From NCBI GenBank assembly GCA_029857995.1, contig JAOUFZ010000012.1:1-18203 (forward strand): 18,203 bases of DNA, read 5' to 3'. Each line of letters begins with the position of its first letter. Position 1 is the first letter of the stretch. This DNA comes from Dehalococcoidia bacterium. GTDB taxonomy: Bacteria > Chloroflexota > Dehalococcoidia > GIF9 > AB-539-J10. The position numbers were made by a program, and so were the translations under genes. A model generated the notes under the pieces. The model was not told the origin of the DNA and searched no databases. It saw only the letters and a program-made list of their open reading frames with translations. Shown here piece after piece: positions 12,510 to 18,203 of this stretch.

Positions 12510-12953
12510 TTATTCCCTGGAGATGACCCCAATCGACTCTATTTCAACCAGGTATTCGGGTTTGCCCAACTGTGCCCCCAAAACAGAACTGACCGGGGGA
12601 TTGTCTATCAAGAATGGAGCATACTTCTGATAATATGCCAATTCGGTACGCCGCATGGCAGGATAGTCCTTCAGATCCTTCAACATGATGAGGTTTTTGA
12701 TCAGATTGTTCATTGAGCTGTCGGCTTCTTCCAGAGCACGGCGAATTTTGCCCAAAGCAATCTCCATTTGTTTCTCGAATACCACGGTCTCTACTCTGGC
12801 TGTCTCATCGTTGGCTCCCTGGCAGCCGGAGATGAAGATCAGGTTGCCGACCACAACTGACCGGGAGAATTTCCCAGCCTCAGCTGGCACATTCGGGTAG
12901 CTTAGTTTCTTGCCCGCCCAGTATTCAGGATAGTGAATTACCTTCTGATCCAC
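12510..12953 (-). CDS. RidA/YjgF/UK114-family protein lacking the catalytic arginine
   Basis: The protein has 147 residues. FISGCQGAND and the C-terminal VEIESIGVI follow the RidA/YjgF fold pattern, as do the internal FEKQMEIALGKIRRALEEA helix and the NLIKNLIMLKDLKDYPAM segment. In archetypal RidA the segment near the C-terminus reads ARSCVEVARLPK, with an arginine that binds the carboxylate of the imine substrate. Here the aligned residues are PVSSVLGAQLGK, with V121 in the Arg place. It is therefore unlikely to be a 2-iminobutanoate deaminase and more likely belongs to one of the Rid subfamilies of unknown activity. The start is GTG at 12953 with a strong Shine-Dalgarno, AAGGAGGA. It is the only substantial gene inside the tRNA-bounded segment. 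Confidence 0.85.
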   Translation of the reverse strand: MDQKVIHYPEYWAGKKLSYPNVPAEAGKFSRSVVVGNLIFISGCQGANDETARVETVVFEKQMEIALGKIRRALEEADSSMNNLIKNLIMLKDLKDYPAMRRTELAYYQKYAPFLIDNPPVSSVLGAQLGKPEYLVEIESIGVISRE

Positions 12954-12982
12954 ATGCTTCCTCCTTTTGAAAGGCTTGCCAT

Positions 12983-12988
12983 ATTATA
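12983..12988 (-). promoter_or_regulatory. -10 box of the RidA-like gene
   Basis: There is a perfect TATAAT on the minus strand, with the expected start at about 12976, giving a leader of about 23 nt that contains the AAGGAGGA Shine-Dalgarno. No convincing -35 is visible at 16-18 nt. This conventional leader contrasts with the very short leaders of several chromosomal neighbours. Confidence 0.45.
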
Positions 12989-13031
12989 ACAACTGCAGCT
13001 AAGACTCATATCTGTATCCTCTTGACCTATT

Positions 13032-13060
13032 CCTCAATTGAGGTATCGTCTTCCTAGGAA
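13032..13060. repeat. two perfect palindromes inside the tRNA-bounded segment
   Basis: CCTCAATTGAGG (13032-13043, 12 bp) and TTCCTAGGAA (13051-13060, 10 bp) lie 7 bp apart. They sit between the RidA-like gene and the orphan tRNA fragment, upstream of the small ORF at 13167. Possible roles are protein-binding sites of the original element or an operator; nothing decides between them. Confidence 0.6.
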
Positions 13061-13166
13061 CGAAATAGATTCGAAGGAGAAGTCATAAATTAAGTGCAAA
13101 AAGCCGCTTGACCGATTTTCGAAGGTAATTGCCACTTCCCCCATCACGAAAGAAAGGAGTTTGGTT

Positions 13167-13304
13167 ATGGCTACAACTCTACTGAAGCTGACTGGCAGTC
13201 AGAAGGTAGTGGGTTCGAATCCCATCAGCTCCACCAATAAGAAAAAGCTAGCTCTATTTTTTCCCTTTACTCCGGATGACAGTCCAGACATAGAATCCCA
13301 ATGA
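13167..13304 (+). pseudogene. small chimeric ORF reading through the orphan tRNA-Ala fragment
   Basis: AAAGGAG (13153-13159) is correctly spaced before ATG at 13167. The frame runs 45 codons to TGA at 13302-13304. The first seven residues (MATTLLK) come from sequence inside the island. Codons 8-24 are the 3' half of tRNA-Ala read as protein (LTGSQKVVGSNPISSTN). The remaining residues come from the far flank. The initiation region looks real but the body is tRNA sequence, so this is best read as the 5' stub of a gene whose frame was joined to the attachment site. It may be expressed, but I would not assign a function. Confidence 0.45.
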
Positions 13305-13397
13305 CAAAAGCCGAAGTAGTGTTAACATTTACGCATTTGGATTTTGACATTTGGGTTTGTTCAGGCCTGTCTTGATCAAGAACGGGAATTGGGTCTA

Positions 13398-13946
13398 TCA
13401 CCCCTGCTCGGGCTCGATCAAGCCGTAGTTCTCATCATCACGGCGGTATAACAGATTGAGCCGGTCAGTATCGGCATCCACGAATAGAAAGAAATCATGT
13501 CCCAGAAGCTCCATCTGATTTATGGCTTCATCTACGGGCATGGGTTTGACCAAGAAATGTTTGGTCTTTACCACCCTCTTGGGGGCCTCGGTTTCCTCTT
13601 CTTCGATCGCCGCTCCTTGCCGGGCAAAAGAAACACCTCTGCTCTTGTCATATAGTTTGCCCTTATATCGTTCGATTCGCTTAGATAGCACATCCACTAC
13701 CTTGTCAATGGCTGCCCGCATATCCTTAGACTTCTCCTGAGCTCTAATTAAGACACCCCTGCTGTCAAGGGTAACCTGGACGGTGAAGCGATGCTGAGGC
13801 AGCTTGGTACCTTCCTGAGAAAGCTCCACCTTGCCTTCATCGAGGGTGGGCAAGTAACGGCCTAGTTTGCCAACCTTCTTCTCAACGTATGCCCGTATTG
13901 TCTCAGAGACCTCCACATCATTCTTACCGATAACCTGTAGCTTCAT
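13398..13946 (-). CDS. hpf: long-form ribosome hibernation promoting factor
   Basis: The protein has 182 residues. The N-terminal domain (about 1-100) is the HPF/RaiA ribosome-binding fold: MKLQVIGKNDVEVSETIRAYVEKKVGKL, then HRFTVQVTLDSRG and MRAAIDKVVDVLSKRIERYKGKL. The C-terminal domain (about 125-182) carries VVKTKHFLVKPMPVDEAINQMELLGHDFFLFVDADT, the dimerisation module of long HPF that pairs 70S ribosomes into inactive 100S dimers. The length matches long HPF. The start is ATG at 13946 with GGAGGAG before it, ten bases after the comF stop, so it is probably the last gene of this leftward operon. The frame stops at 13398, and no clear terminator follows. Confidence 0.95.
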   Translation of the reverse strand: MKLQVIGKNDVEVSETIRAYVEKKVGKLGRYLPTLDEGKVELSQEGTKLPQHRFTVQVTLDSRGVLIRAQEKSKDMRAAIDKVVDVLSKRIERYKGKLYDKSRGVSFARQGAAIEEEETEAPKRVVKTKHFLVKPMPVDEAINQMELLGHDFFLFVDADTDRLNLLYRRDDENYGLIEPEQG

Positions 13947-13956
13947 TTCTCCTCCT

Positions 13957-14661
13957 TCAGTTACGAATCTCCCTTGCCAACGTTAAGCCCCAAACAGACG
14001 TAGCACCCGTGTTCTTGAGAGCTGCCGCACAGGACTCCAGCGTGGCACCTGAGGTACACACATCATCTATGAGGATAATCTGTTTGCCCCTTACCCTTTC
14101 ATCACGACACACGAAAGCATCAGCCACATTCTTGCGGCGCTCCTCCACATCAACTGCCCTCACCTGAGGTTGAGCCTGCTTAACCCGAATGAGGCAATCC
14201 TCAATCATTGACAAGCCAATTCGCCTGCCCAATTCTCTGGCGAGAAGACTGGACTGGTTATAACCCCTTTCTCTCAATCGTCGGGGATGAAGAGGGACGC
14301 CAACCAAGGCTTCGCCAGGCAATGGATTTTCCTTTAGATAATCAGCCAACAACTCAGCCAGACAGGGAGAGATTGCCTTCAAGTTTCGATACTTCAGCTC
14401 ATGAATGGCTTTCCGTATTACCTCGTCAAACCTGAATGGAGAACGGATCCCGTCAATCTCAGTTGGTCTTTGCCAGCAGCTTGGACATACAATGCCGCTA
14501 GCCTGAGGTCTCCCACAGTGAGGGCAAAACGGAGGCATTAGTCTCGGTAGTCTTCCCAGACATTCCGGGCAAAGAAAACCCCCTCCTTTCCCACAGCCAA
14601 CACATCGGCGCGGGAAAAAAGAGTCAACCGCCACCTCGATCAATCTACTCGGGCGTAGCAC
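13957..14661 (-). CDS. comF: ComF-family phosphoribosyltransferase-like protein
   Basis: The protein has 234 residues. It has an N-terminal zinc-finger region with paired cysteines (CVGCGKGGGFLCPEC, then FCPHCGRP and CPSCW) and then a phosphoribosyltransferase domain. That domain includes GVPLHPRRLRERGYNQSSLLAREL and the PRPP-loop IILIDDVCTSGATL (about 196-209). This is the standard architecture of ComF proteins, which take part in DNA uptake and processing of transforming single-stranded DNA in competent bacteria. The start is GTG at 14661, preceded by AGAGG, eight bases after the zinc-ribbon gene's stop. hpf follows ten bases downstream. A comF-hpf pair is a familiar arrangement. Confidence 0.93.
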   Translation of the reverse strand: MLRPSRLIEVAVDSFFPRRCVGCGKGGGFLCPECLGRLPRLMPPFCPHCGRPQASGIVCPSCWQRPTEIDGIRSPFRFDEVIRKAIHELKYRNLKAISPCLAELLADYLKENPLPGEALVGVPLHPRRLRERGYNQSSLLARELGRRIGLSMIEDCLIRVKQAQPQVRAVDVEERRKNVADAFVCRDERVRGKQIILIDDVCTSGATLESCAAALKNTGATSVWGLTLAREIRN

Positions 14662-14669
14662 ATCCTCTA

Positions 14670-14894
14670 CTAAGGAGTATATTCTCGGCGTGTGCGGGTA
14701 TGAAGTTCTCCACTAAGAACAGGCTCATTAAGGTATACTTCGCCGTTCCTGATCTTCACATTGTATCCACAATCAGGACGGGTACACACCCAGGCCTTGT
14801 AGTGAATCGGTGCCCCCTGACTACCAAAGTCAGACAGAGGTACCAAATCCCCCTTTCCGCATTTTTGACACTTAGGGAACGAACCGGTTTCCAA
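14670..14894 (-). CDS. small zinc-ribbon protein
   Basis: The protein has 74 residues. Two CxxC-type knuckles (CQKCGKGD and CTRPDCGYN) form a likely zinc ribbon, with a central segment (SDFGSQGAPIHYKAWVC) and a basic tail (HTRTRREYTP). An in-frame TTG at 14909 would give five more residues. However, the Shine-Dalgarno GGAGGT (14905-14900) lies after that codon and 5 nt before the TTG at 14894, so the latter is the better start. The stop is 8 nt before comF, implying cotranscription. The function is not known; zinc ribbons of this size often bind nucleic acid or partner proteins. Confidence 0.75.
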   Translation of the reverse strand: METGSFPKCQKCGKGDLVPLSDFGSQGAPIHYKAWVCTRPDCGYNVKIRNGEVYLNEPVLSGELHTRTRREYTP

Positions 14895-14995
14895 GTTCCA
14901 CCTCCACAATTGATTTATTTGTTAATCAGAACTAGTAAGTATATACTATCAAAAATTCGTTTGCAAGGCTAATTTCATCAATAAATCAAATTCTC

Positions 14996-15628
14996 TTAGA
15001 TTTTCTTGAGTCCTTCCTGACGGTCCAGCCCAACCACCGACAGGCAGGTATAAATAGCTCCGGCAGGCGTCAGCTGGCTTCTCATCAATCTAATAGACTC
15101 GACTTCGACAGGATATTTATCTTCAAAAATGGTAGCGCCCACAAGTTCGCCAAAGCTTTTCCTCTCCGGCGGTGACGCTCCTTCCCTGGCGCGAGCCAGG
15201 GTCAAATGCGGCACAAAGGGGCGTTCTTCCTTAGTAAATCCCAGAGCAGCGAGCGCCAAGTCAATGTTTTGCTGTAATGCGGATAGCTTATCCAACTCCC
15301 CACCGACGCCGACCCAGAAGACCCGGGGCTGTTTCAGATTAGGAAAAGTCCCCAAGCCTGAAATCTCCAAATGGAAGGGGGGAATCCCCTGCGCAGCTTT
15401 TTTCATAGCTTCAGTTATTTCTGTTACCCGCTTAGAAGCAATATTGCCCAGAAACTTCAAGGTCAGGTGAATCCCCCGCGGGTCTACCCATTTGACGAAC
15501 CTATGTTCGTCTCTTTCCAATTCTTTTCTCAGCCTGGCTAATCCTTTCTTAGCCTCCTCAGATAGTTCAATAGCAATAAAGGAACGGATTTGCTCAGGAC
15601 TACGTGACACTTGTGCTCCTAGGTCCAT
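14996..15628 (-). CDS. thpR: RNA 2',3'-cyclic phosphodiesterase (2H phosphoesterase, ThpR)
   Basis: The protein has 210 residues. The two HxTx motifs of the 2H phosphoesterase superfamily are H54-L-T56 (IHLTLKFLGN) and H141-L-T143 (PHLTLARAR). The opening SFIAIELSEEAKKGL and the segment PFHLEISGLGTFPNLKQPRVFWVGV are typical of ThpR/LigT. The enzyme opens 2',3'-cyclic phosphate ends of RNA; the in-vitro 2'-5' RNA ligase activity gave the old name. A GTG at 15640 would add four residues, but GGAGGTG lies across that site, 4 nt before the ATG at 15628, so the ATG is the start. About 100 bp separate it from the zinc-ribbon gene downstream. Confidence 0.93.
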   Translation of the reverse strand: MDLGAQVSRSPEQIRSFIAIELSEEAKKGLARLRKELERDEHRFVKWVDPRGIHLTLKFLGNIASKRVTEITEAMKKAAQGIPPFHLEISGLGTFPNLKQPRVFWVGVGGELDKLSALQQNIDLALAALGFTKEERPFVPHLTLARAREGASPPERKSFGELVGATIFEDKYPVEVESIRLMRSQLTPAGAIYTCLSVVGLDRQEGLKKI

Positions 15629-15725
15629 TTTCACCTCCACCTCAATCCTCTTCCTTTAAGGCAGCAACCTCATACTTTGTGGCTAGTATTTATTTCATAC
15701 TCGAAAGAGGGACCATGCCTTTCTT

Positions 15726-15788
15726 TTACTTTGCGTTCTTCTTGTCCTTTTTGGGCTTCTTGATGTTCTTTCGTCCTTTGGTCCCCAT
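15726..15788 (-). CDS. lysine-rich 20-residue micro-protein
   Basis: ATG at 15788 begins a 20-codon frame ending in TAA (15728-15726). It is preceded at 7 nt by AAAGGAGG (15803-15796), the best Shine-Dalgarno in this part of the window. The peptide has nine lysines and one arginine, two KKPKK-like clusters, two asparagines and a single hydrophobic Ile. It starts MGTKGRKN and ends KKNAK. It sits 38 bp after the amidohydrolase gene and 97 bp before thpR, all on the same strand. A strongly basic peptide of this size might bind RNA or the ribosome; that is inference. The RBS and exact frame make it worth listing, though conservation has not been tested. Confidence 0.55.
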   Translation of the reverse strand: MGTKGRKNIKKPKKDKKNAK

Positions 15789-15826
15789 TTCTTTGCCTCC
15801 TTTGTTATTTAAGTACTACTGCCATG

Positions 15827-16693
15827 TTACGCTTTTGCTCTTTCATCACAGTATAGCATTTTTTGAGCATTATCCCCCAGGATTTTAGCCTTATCTTTCG
15901 CAGGAAGTCGCGCAGATTGGACCTGGGCAAGCACGCGGTTTTGGTGCATAAGGGGATAGTCAGTGCCGAAAAGGATTTTATCACTGCCGATGATGCGACT
16001 CACTTGCTCAAAAATCCCGGGCTTGTAAAGGAAAACGGTGGCCGCGGTATCAAAGAGAACATTGGCTAAAGCCGTAGCCACTTCAGGCATCAGGGCATAA
16101 AAAGGCAACCCACCACCCCAGTGAGCACAAACAAGTTTCAAATTCGGGAAGGCCGTGATAAAGGAGTAGAGAATGTCAGGGGTGATACTACCCTTGCCAA
16201 AGTACTCATGCCCCACCGGCTCAGACGAGTGGGTCAGAAAAATCAAGTCGTGCTTTACTGCGGCATCAACTACAGGCTTCATTGTTCTCTTATCAGTGAG
16301 GCCGAAGGCCTGTACATCCGACCTCAACTCGCCAATCCCCTTAGCCCCGGCTCTAGCACAGCGCTCTATCTCGGCTATGGCAGCATCTCCGGCTTGGGGC
16401 TGAATAGCGCAAAAGCCGACAAGACGTCTCGGATAGCGTGATACTGAATCTAAAATGTAATCGTTTGTTTTCACACAGAGCTCATGGCTTACCCAACCGA
16501 TGTTAAGAACAACGGACAAATCAATGCCGGCTTCATCCATGCTGGCAATCAATTCTTCCGCCGTGGCTAGCCTGGCTTTCGGCTGGGAATAAAGCAAGGA
16601 AAAGCAAGCATCGCGCTTTATATACTCGTCACGCTTTTCCCTCAGCCAGGGGGGAAATATATGGGTATGAAAATCCATGATCACGGACGACAT
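15827..16693 (-). CDS. amidohydrolase family 2 (ACMSD-like TIM-barrel) metal hydrolase
   Basis: The protein has 288 residues. The metal-binding residues of the amidohydrolase_2 group are present: HxH at H9 and H11 (MDFHTHIF), H155 (FLTHSSEPVGH), H191 (CAHWGGGLPF) and D245 (LFGTDYPL). The family contains decarboxylases (ACMSD, gamma-resorcylate) and hydrolases, and the sequence alone does not give the substrate. The start is ATG at 16693 with AGAGG 4 nt before it; the ATG at residue 6 (16678) is an alternative. The gene is divergent from the unknown gene at 16732, with only 38 bp between the two start codons. It is probably the first gene of the leftward series that includes the micro-protein and thpR. 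Confidence 0.9.
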   Translation of the reverse strand: MSSVIMDFHTHIFPPWLREKRDEYIKRDACFSLLYSQPKARLATAEELIASMDEAGIDLSVVLNIGWVSHELCVKTNDYILDSVSRYPRRLVGFCAIQPQAGDAAIAEIERCARAGAKGIGELRSDVQAFGLTDKRTMKPVVDAAVKHDLIFLTHSSEPVGHEYFGKGSITPDILYSFITAFPNLKLVCAHWGGGLPFYALMPEVATALANVLFDTAATVFLYKPGIFEQVSRIIGSDKILFGTDYPLMHQNRVLAQVQSARLPAKDKAKILGDNAQKMLYCDERAKA

Positions 16694-16731
16694 TATACCT
16701 CTTTTTAGTCTTCGTAGTGCGGGGTGATATA

Positions 16732-17301
16732 ATGCGAGCCAATACGCTGGAGTTCTATACTATTACGCCGGAGGAACAAGAGATGTTAAACATCCGTGCC
16801 ATCAAGAAGGATACCCTCTATAACATCATGCTCCAGCAGATGTATAGCCTTAACCACGTGTGGATGAGGATCGAAGGTCTTATCCAGCAGAAAGCTCCAG
16901 GTGTATACGGGAGTGAGGAATATTATCAGCTTTTCGAAGACTATGGTTCCGAGGAAGCCAGACGATTGCTCAAAGCTTTGGGTTTTCCGAGGGAGGAAAT
17001 CGACGACCTGGCTAGGTTTTTGAAGTATTCGCACTGGGCTATTTTTGAGAATATCGAAATAGCAGAACTAATTGCAAACAGTTTCAGAATGCGCACACTC
17101 GATTGCTCGGCGCAACGTGCCGCGAAGAGATGGGGCCTGGATTATTATGATTGTGGAGCCGGAGGTTTGCGGATTCGAAACGGCTTCTTCAAAGGCATTA
17201 GCCCCAAGGCAAAAGTTCAGAGGATTTTTACCCCGCCTGAAGCCAGACCCGAAGGTAGATCTGCTATCGTCTCTTGCGAGTGGCTGATTTCATTGGAGTG
17301 A
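16732..17301 (+). CDS. uncharacterised protein (possibly DUF6125-like)
   Basis: The protein has 189 residues, with no signal peptide or membrane helix. The N-terminal two thirds is helical and charged, with LYNIMLQQMYSLNHVWMRIEGLI and an ARRLLKALGFPREEIDDLARFLKYSH segment. The last third has RMRTLDCSAQRAAKRWGLDYYDCGAGGL and ends with VSCEWLISLE; the spaced cysteines could bind metal or act as a small-molecule site. From memory this resembles DUF6125-type proteins, but I cannot confirm it. The start is ambiguous. GTG at 16717 is possible. ATG at 16732 has GGGGTGAT well placed and is chosen here. ATG at 16783 has GGAGGA 7 nt before it. A TATAAT at 16728-16733 overlaps the chosen ATG; if it is the -10 box, 16783 is the real start. 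Confidence 0.75.
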   Translation: MRANTLEFYTITPEEQEMLNIRAIKKDTLYNIMLQQMYSLNHVWMRIEGLIQQKAPGVYGSEEYYQLFEDYGSEEARRLLKALGFPREEIDDLARFLKYSHWAIFENIEIAELIANSFRMRTLDCSAQRAAKRWGLDYYDCGAGGLRIRNGFFKGISPKAKVQRIFTPPEARPEGRSAIVSCEWLISLE

Positions 17302-17344
17302 CACACTTCGTAGCAGAGAAAAACAGAGTTGACTCTTTCTAGTC

Positions 17345-17372
17345 TTGACAACGGAGGGGGAAGTGGCATAAT
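17345..17372 (+). promoter_or_regulatory. promoter of the InlB-repeat protein gene
   Basis: There is a perfect -35 TTGACA (17345-17350), a 16-nt spacer and -10 CATAAT (17367-17372, five of six). The expected start is at about 17380, giving a leader of about 70 nt that ends in AAAGGAGGGGG before the ATG at 17450. Confidence 0.65.
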
Positions 17373-17449
17373 AATACCGTACGCTAGCGATTCCAGGAAA
17401 ACTGAACCGTTGCTTCAGAGATGACCGAAGTGCTACAAAGGAGGGGGAC

Positions 17450-18203
17450 ATGAAACACAAACTGACTGCAATCGCTTTAATCACAGTCCTACTATGTATG
17501 GTTGTAGGTAATAGCGTTGCTTGCACCACCCCGGTAACCGAGTATCACCTAAGTATCAGCAGCACAGAGGGTGGTGACGTCGCCAAGCCTGGAGAAGGTA
17601 CGTTTTCCTATTGCCCACAACAGGGTGAGAGAGTTGTCCTAGTGGCGGTTCCATATCCTGGCTATCAGTTTGTCAACTGGACTGGCAATGTGGGCACCAT
17701 CGCCGATGTCGATGCCGCCGTAACCACTATCACTGTAAACGATGACTATTCTATAACTGCCAACTTTTCTAAGCCGTATAGCATCACCATCTCCAGCACA
17801 GAAGGGGGATCGGTAACCACTCCCGGAGAAGGGACTTTTGTCTATGACGAAGGTGATGTGGTGAAACTGGTGGCGACTCCAGATCCTGGCTACGGGTTTG
17901 TCAACTGGACTGGCGATGTGGGTACCGTTGCCAATGTCAACGCTGCCTCAACCAGCATCACCGTGAATGGTGACTACTTCCTGACGGCTAACTTTGAAGA
18001 ACTAGCGGAGTACGACCTTACCACCTCCAGCACCACTGGTGGCTCGGTCACAGTACCCGGGGAAGGGACTTTCACATATTACGCTGGCACGGTGGTCAAC
18101 CTGGTGGCGACGGCAAATAGTGGCTACTACTTCATCAACTGGACTGGTGATGTGGGCACCATTACCAATGTCAACGCTCCCACAACCACCGTCACCATGA
18201 ACG
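17450..18203 (+). CDS. secreted protein with divergent InlB-type B-repeats (5' part, runs off window)
   Basis: The frame is open from ATG at 17450 to the window end (251 codons, no stop). AAAGGAGGGGG gives a strong ribosome site. Residues 1-24 form a signal peptide (K2, K4, hydrophobic 5-20, then NSVA). Cleavage after A24 by signal peptidase I is plausible; C25 does not follow a good lipobox. Three consecutive repeats of about 73-78 residues follow (32-106, 110-182, 188 to end). Each runs TISSTEGGSVTTPGEGTF, then a GYxFVNWTGDVGT core, then an ITVNxDYxxTANF end. This is the divergent InlB B-repeat pattern seen in surface and secreted proteins. The first repeat is two residues longer around C55. 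The extracellular function and the C-terminal part are unknown. Confidence 0.9.
   Translation, partial: MKHKLTAIALITVLLCMVVGNSVACTTPVTEYHLSISSTEGGDVAKPGEGTFSYCPQQGERVVLVAVPYPGYQFVNWTGNVGTIADVDAAVTTITVNDDYSITANFSKPYSITISSTEGGSVTTPGEGTFVYDEGDVVKLVATPDPGYGFVNWTGDVGTVANVNAASTSITVNGDYFLTANFEELAEYDLTTSSTTGGSVTVPGEGTFTYYAGTVVNLVATANSGYYFINWTGDVGTITNVNAPTTTVTMN
17543..18203 (+). repeat. three tandem ~225-bp coding repeats (InlB-like)
   Basis: Repeat units at 17543-17767, 17777-17995 and 18011 to the window end are recognisably similar at DNA level, for example the recurring GTCAACTGGACTGGC and GAAGGGACTTT. The DNA similarity between units 2 and 3 is higher than with unit 1, suggesting later duplication or gene conversion. 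Confidence 0.8.

Larger units (their letters stand above)
12341..13238 (+). mobile_element. putative tRNA-Ala-integrated mini-island bounded by 51-bp direct repeats (attL/attR-like)
   Basis: The 51-bp segment 12341-12391 (tRNA-Ala from the anticodon stem through CCA plus AT) is identical to 13188-13238. One complete tRNA and one orphan 3' part in the same orientation are what tyrosine-recombinase integration at an anticodon-region site leaves behind. The repeat begins with the inverted repeat CTGACTGGCAGTCAG, the usual core position. The interval contains a RidA-like gene on the minus strand, two palindromes (13032-13043 and 13051-13060) and the 5' end of a small ORF. There is no integrase, excisionase or replication gene, so it is a deletion remnant, a non-autonomous element, or a simple partial tRNA duplication. 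Confidence 0.6.

Noticed and set aside
13370..13381. Palindrome TCTTGATCAAGA after hpf as a terminator
   Set aside because: There is no loop and no following T-run on the hpf strand; a 12-bp palindrome alone is weak evidence.
1..18203. CRISPR arrays, transposases, toxin-antitoxin or restriction systems
   Set aside because: I looked for regularly spaced repeats and characteristic proteins on both strands and found none. The only tandem repeats are the 24-bp pair and the InlB coding units.

Overview
The window looks like bacterial chromosome with mostly housekeeping gene content. The gene set (RNase Y next to YmdB, RF1 with PrmC, long-form HPF, ComF, a secreted protein with divergent InlB-type repeats, a presenilin-like PSH protease, DUF3795 and DUF89 proteins) fits an uncultured Chloroflexota lineage such as Dehalococcoidia. 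That placement is an inference from gene content, not from a marker comparison. Non-ATG starts (TTG, GTG) are frequent, and several first-in-transcript genes appear to lack a normal 5' leader.

Layout. Positions 1-44 may hold the 3' end of a tRNA-like gene cut by the window edge. Next, on the minus strand, come a small four-helix membrane protein (170-619) and a J-domain protein with a basic C-terminal module (840-1286). Positions 1546-5340 hold genes that look related to DNA repair: an SPL-like radical SAM protein (+), an AlkD-like DNA glycosylase (-), a presenilin-type intramembrane aspartyl protease (-), an MGMT/ATL-like protein (-) and a cysteine-rich DUF3795 protein (-). Next is the rny-ymdB pair (+, 5534-7833). 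It converges on an operon transcribed leftward as prfA-prmC-sirtuin (10606 to 7880). A compact divergent promoter with a palindromic -10 separates prfA from a DUF89 gene (+, 10667-11524). A VTT/DedA-like membrane protein (11705-12271) follows, and then tRNA-Ala(GGC).

The most unusual region is 12314-13238. The 3' part of tRNA-Ala(GGC), from the anticodon stem through CCA plus two bases, is repeated exactly (51 bp) 847 bp downstream. The bracketed segment holds only a RidA-like gene that lacks the family's catalytic arginine, two perfect palindromes and the start of a small ORF. This is the geometry of attL/attR left by integration into a tRNA gene, but no integrase is present, so it looks like a deleted or very small island.

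From 16693 leftward to 13398 runs a same-strand series: amidohydrolase, a 20-residue lysine-rich micro-ORF with a perfect Shine-Dalgarno, thpR, a zinc-ribbon protein, comF and hpf. To the right are a gene of unknown function (16732-17301) and the beginning of a secreted InlB-repeat protein (from 17450), which runs off the window.

I see no CRISPR array, transposase, restriction or defence system. The points that merit follow-up are the tRNA-Ala duplication island, the promoter architecture that places -10 boxes 6-11 nt before start codons, the presenilin-like protease beside repair genes, the lysine-rich micro-ORF, a palindromic-repeat fragment inside the DUF89 gene, and a diverged duplicate of the alkD 3' end upstream of the radical SAM gene.
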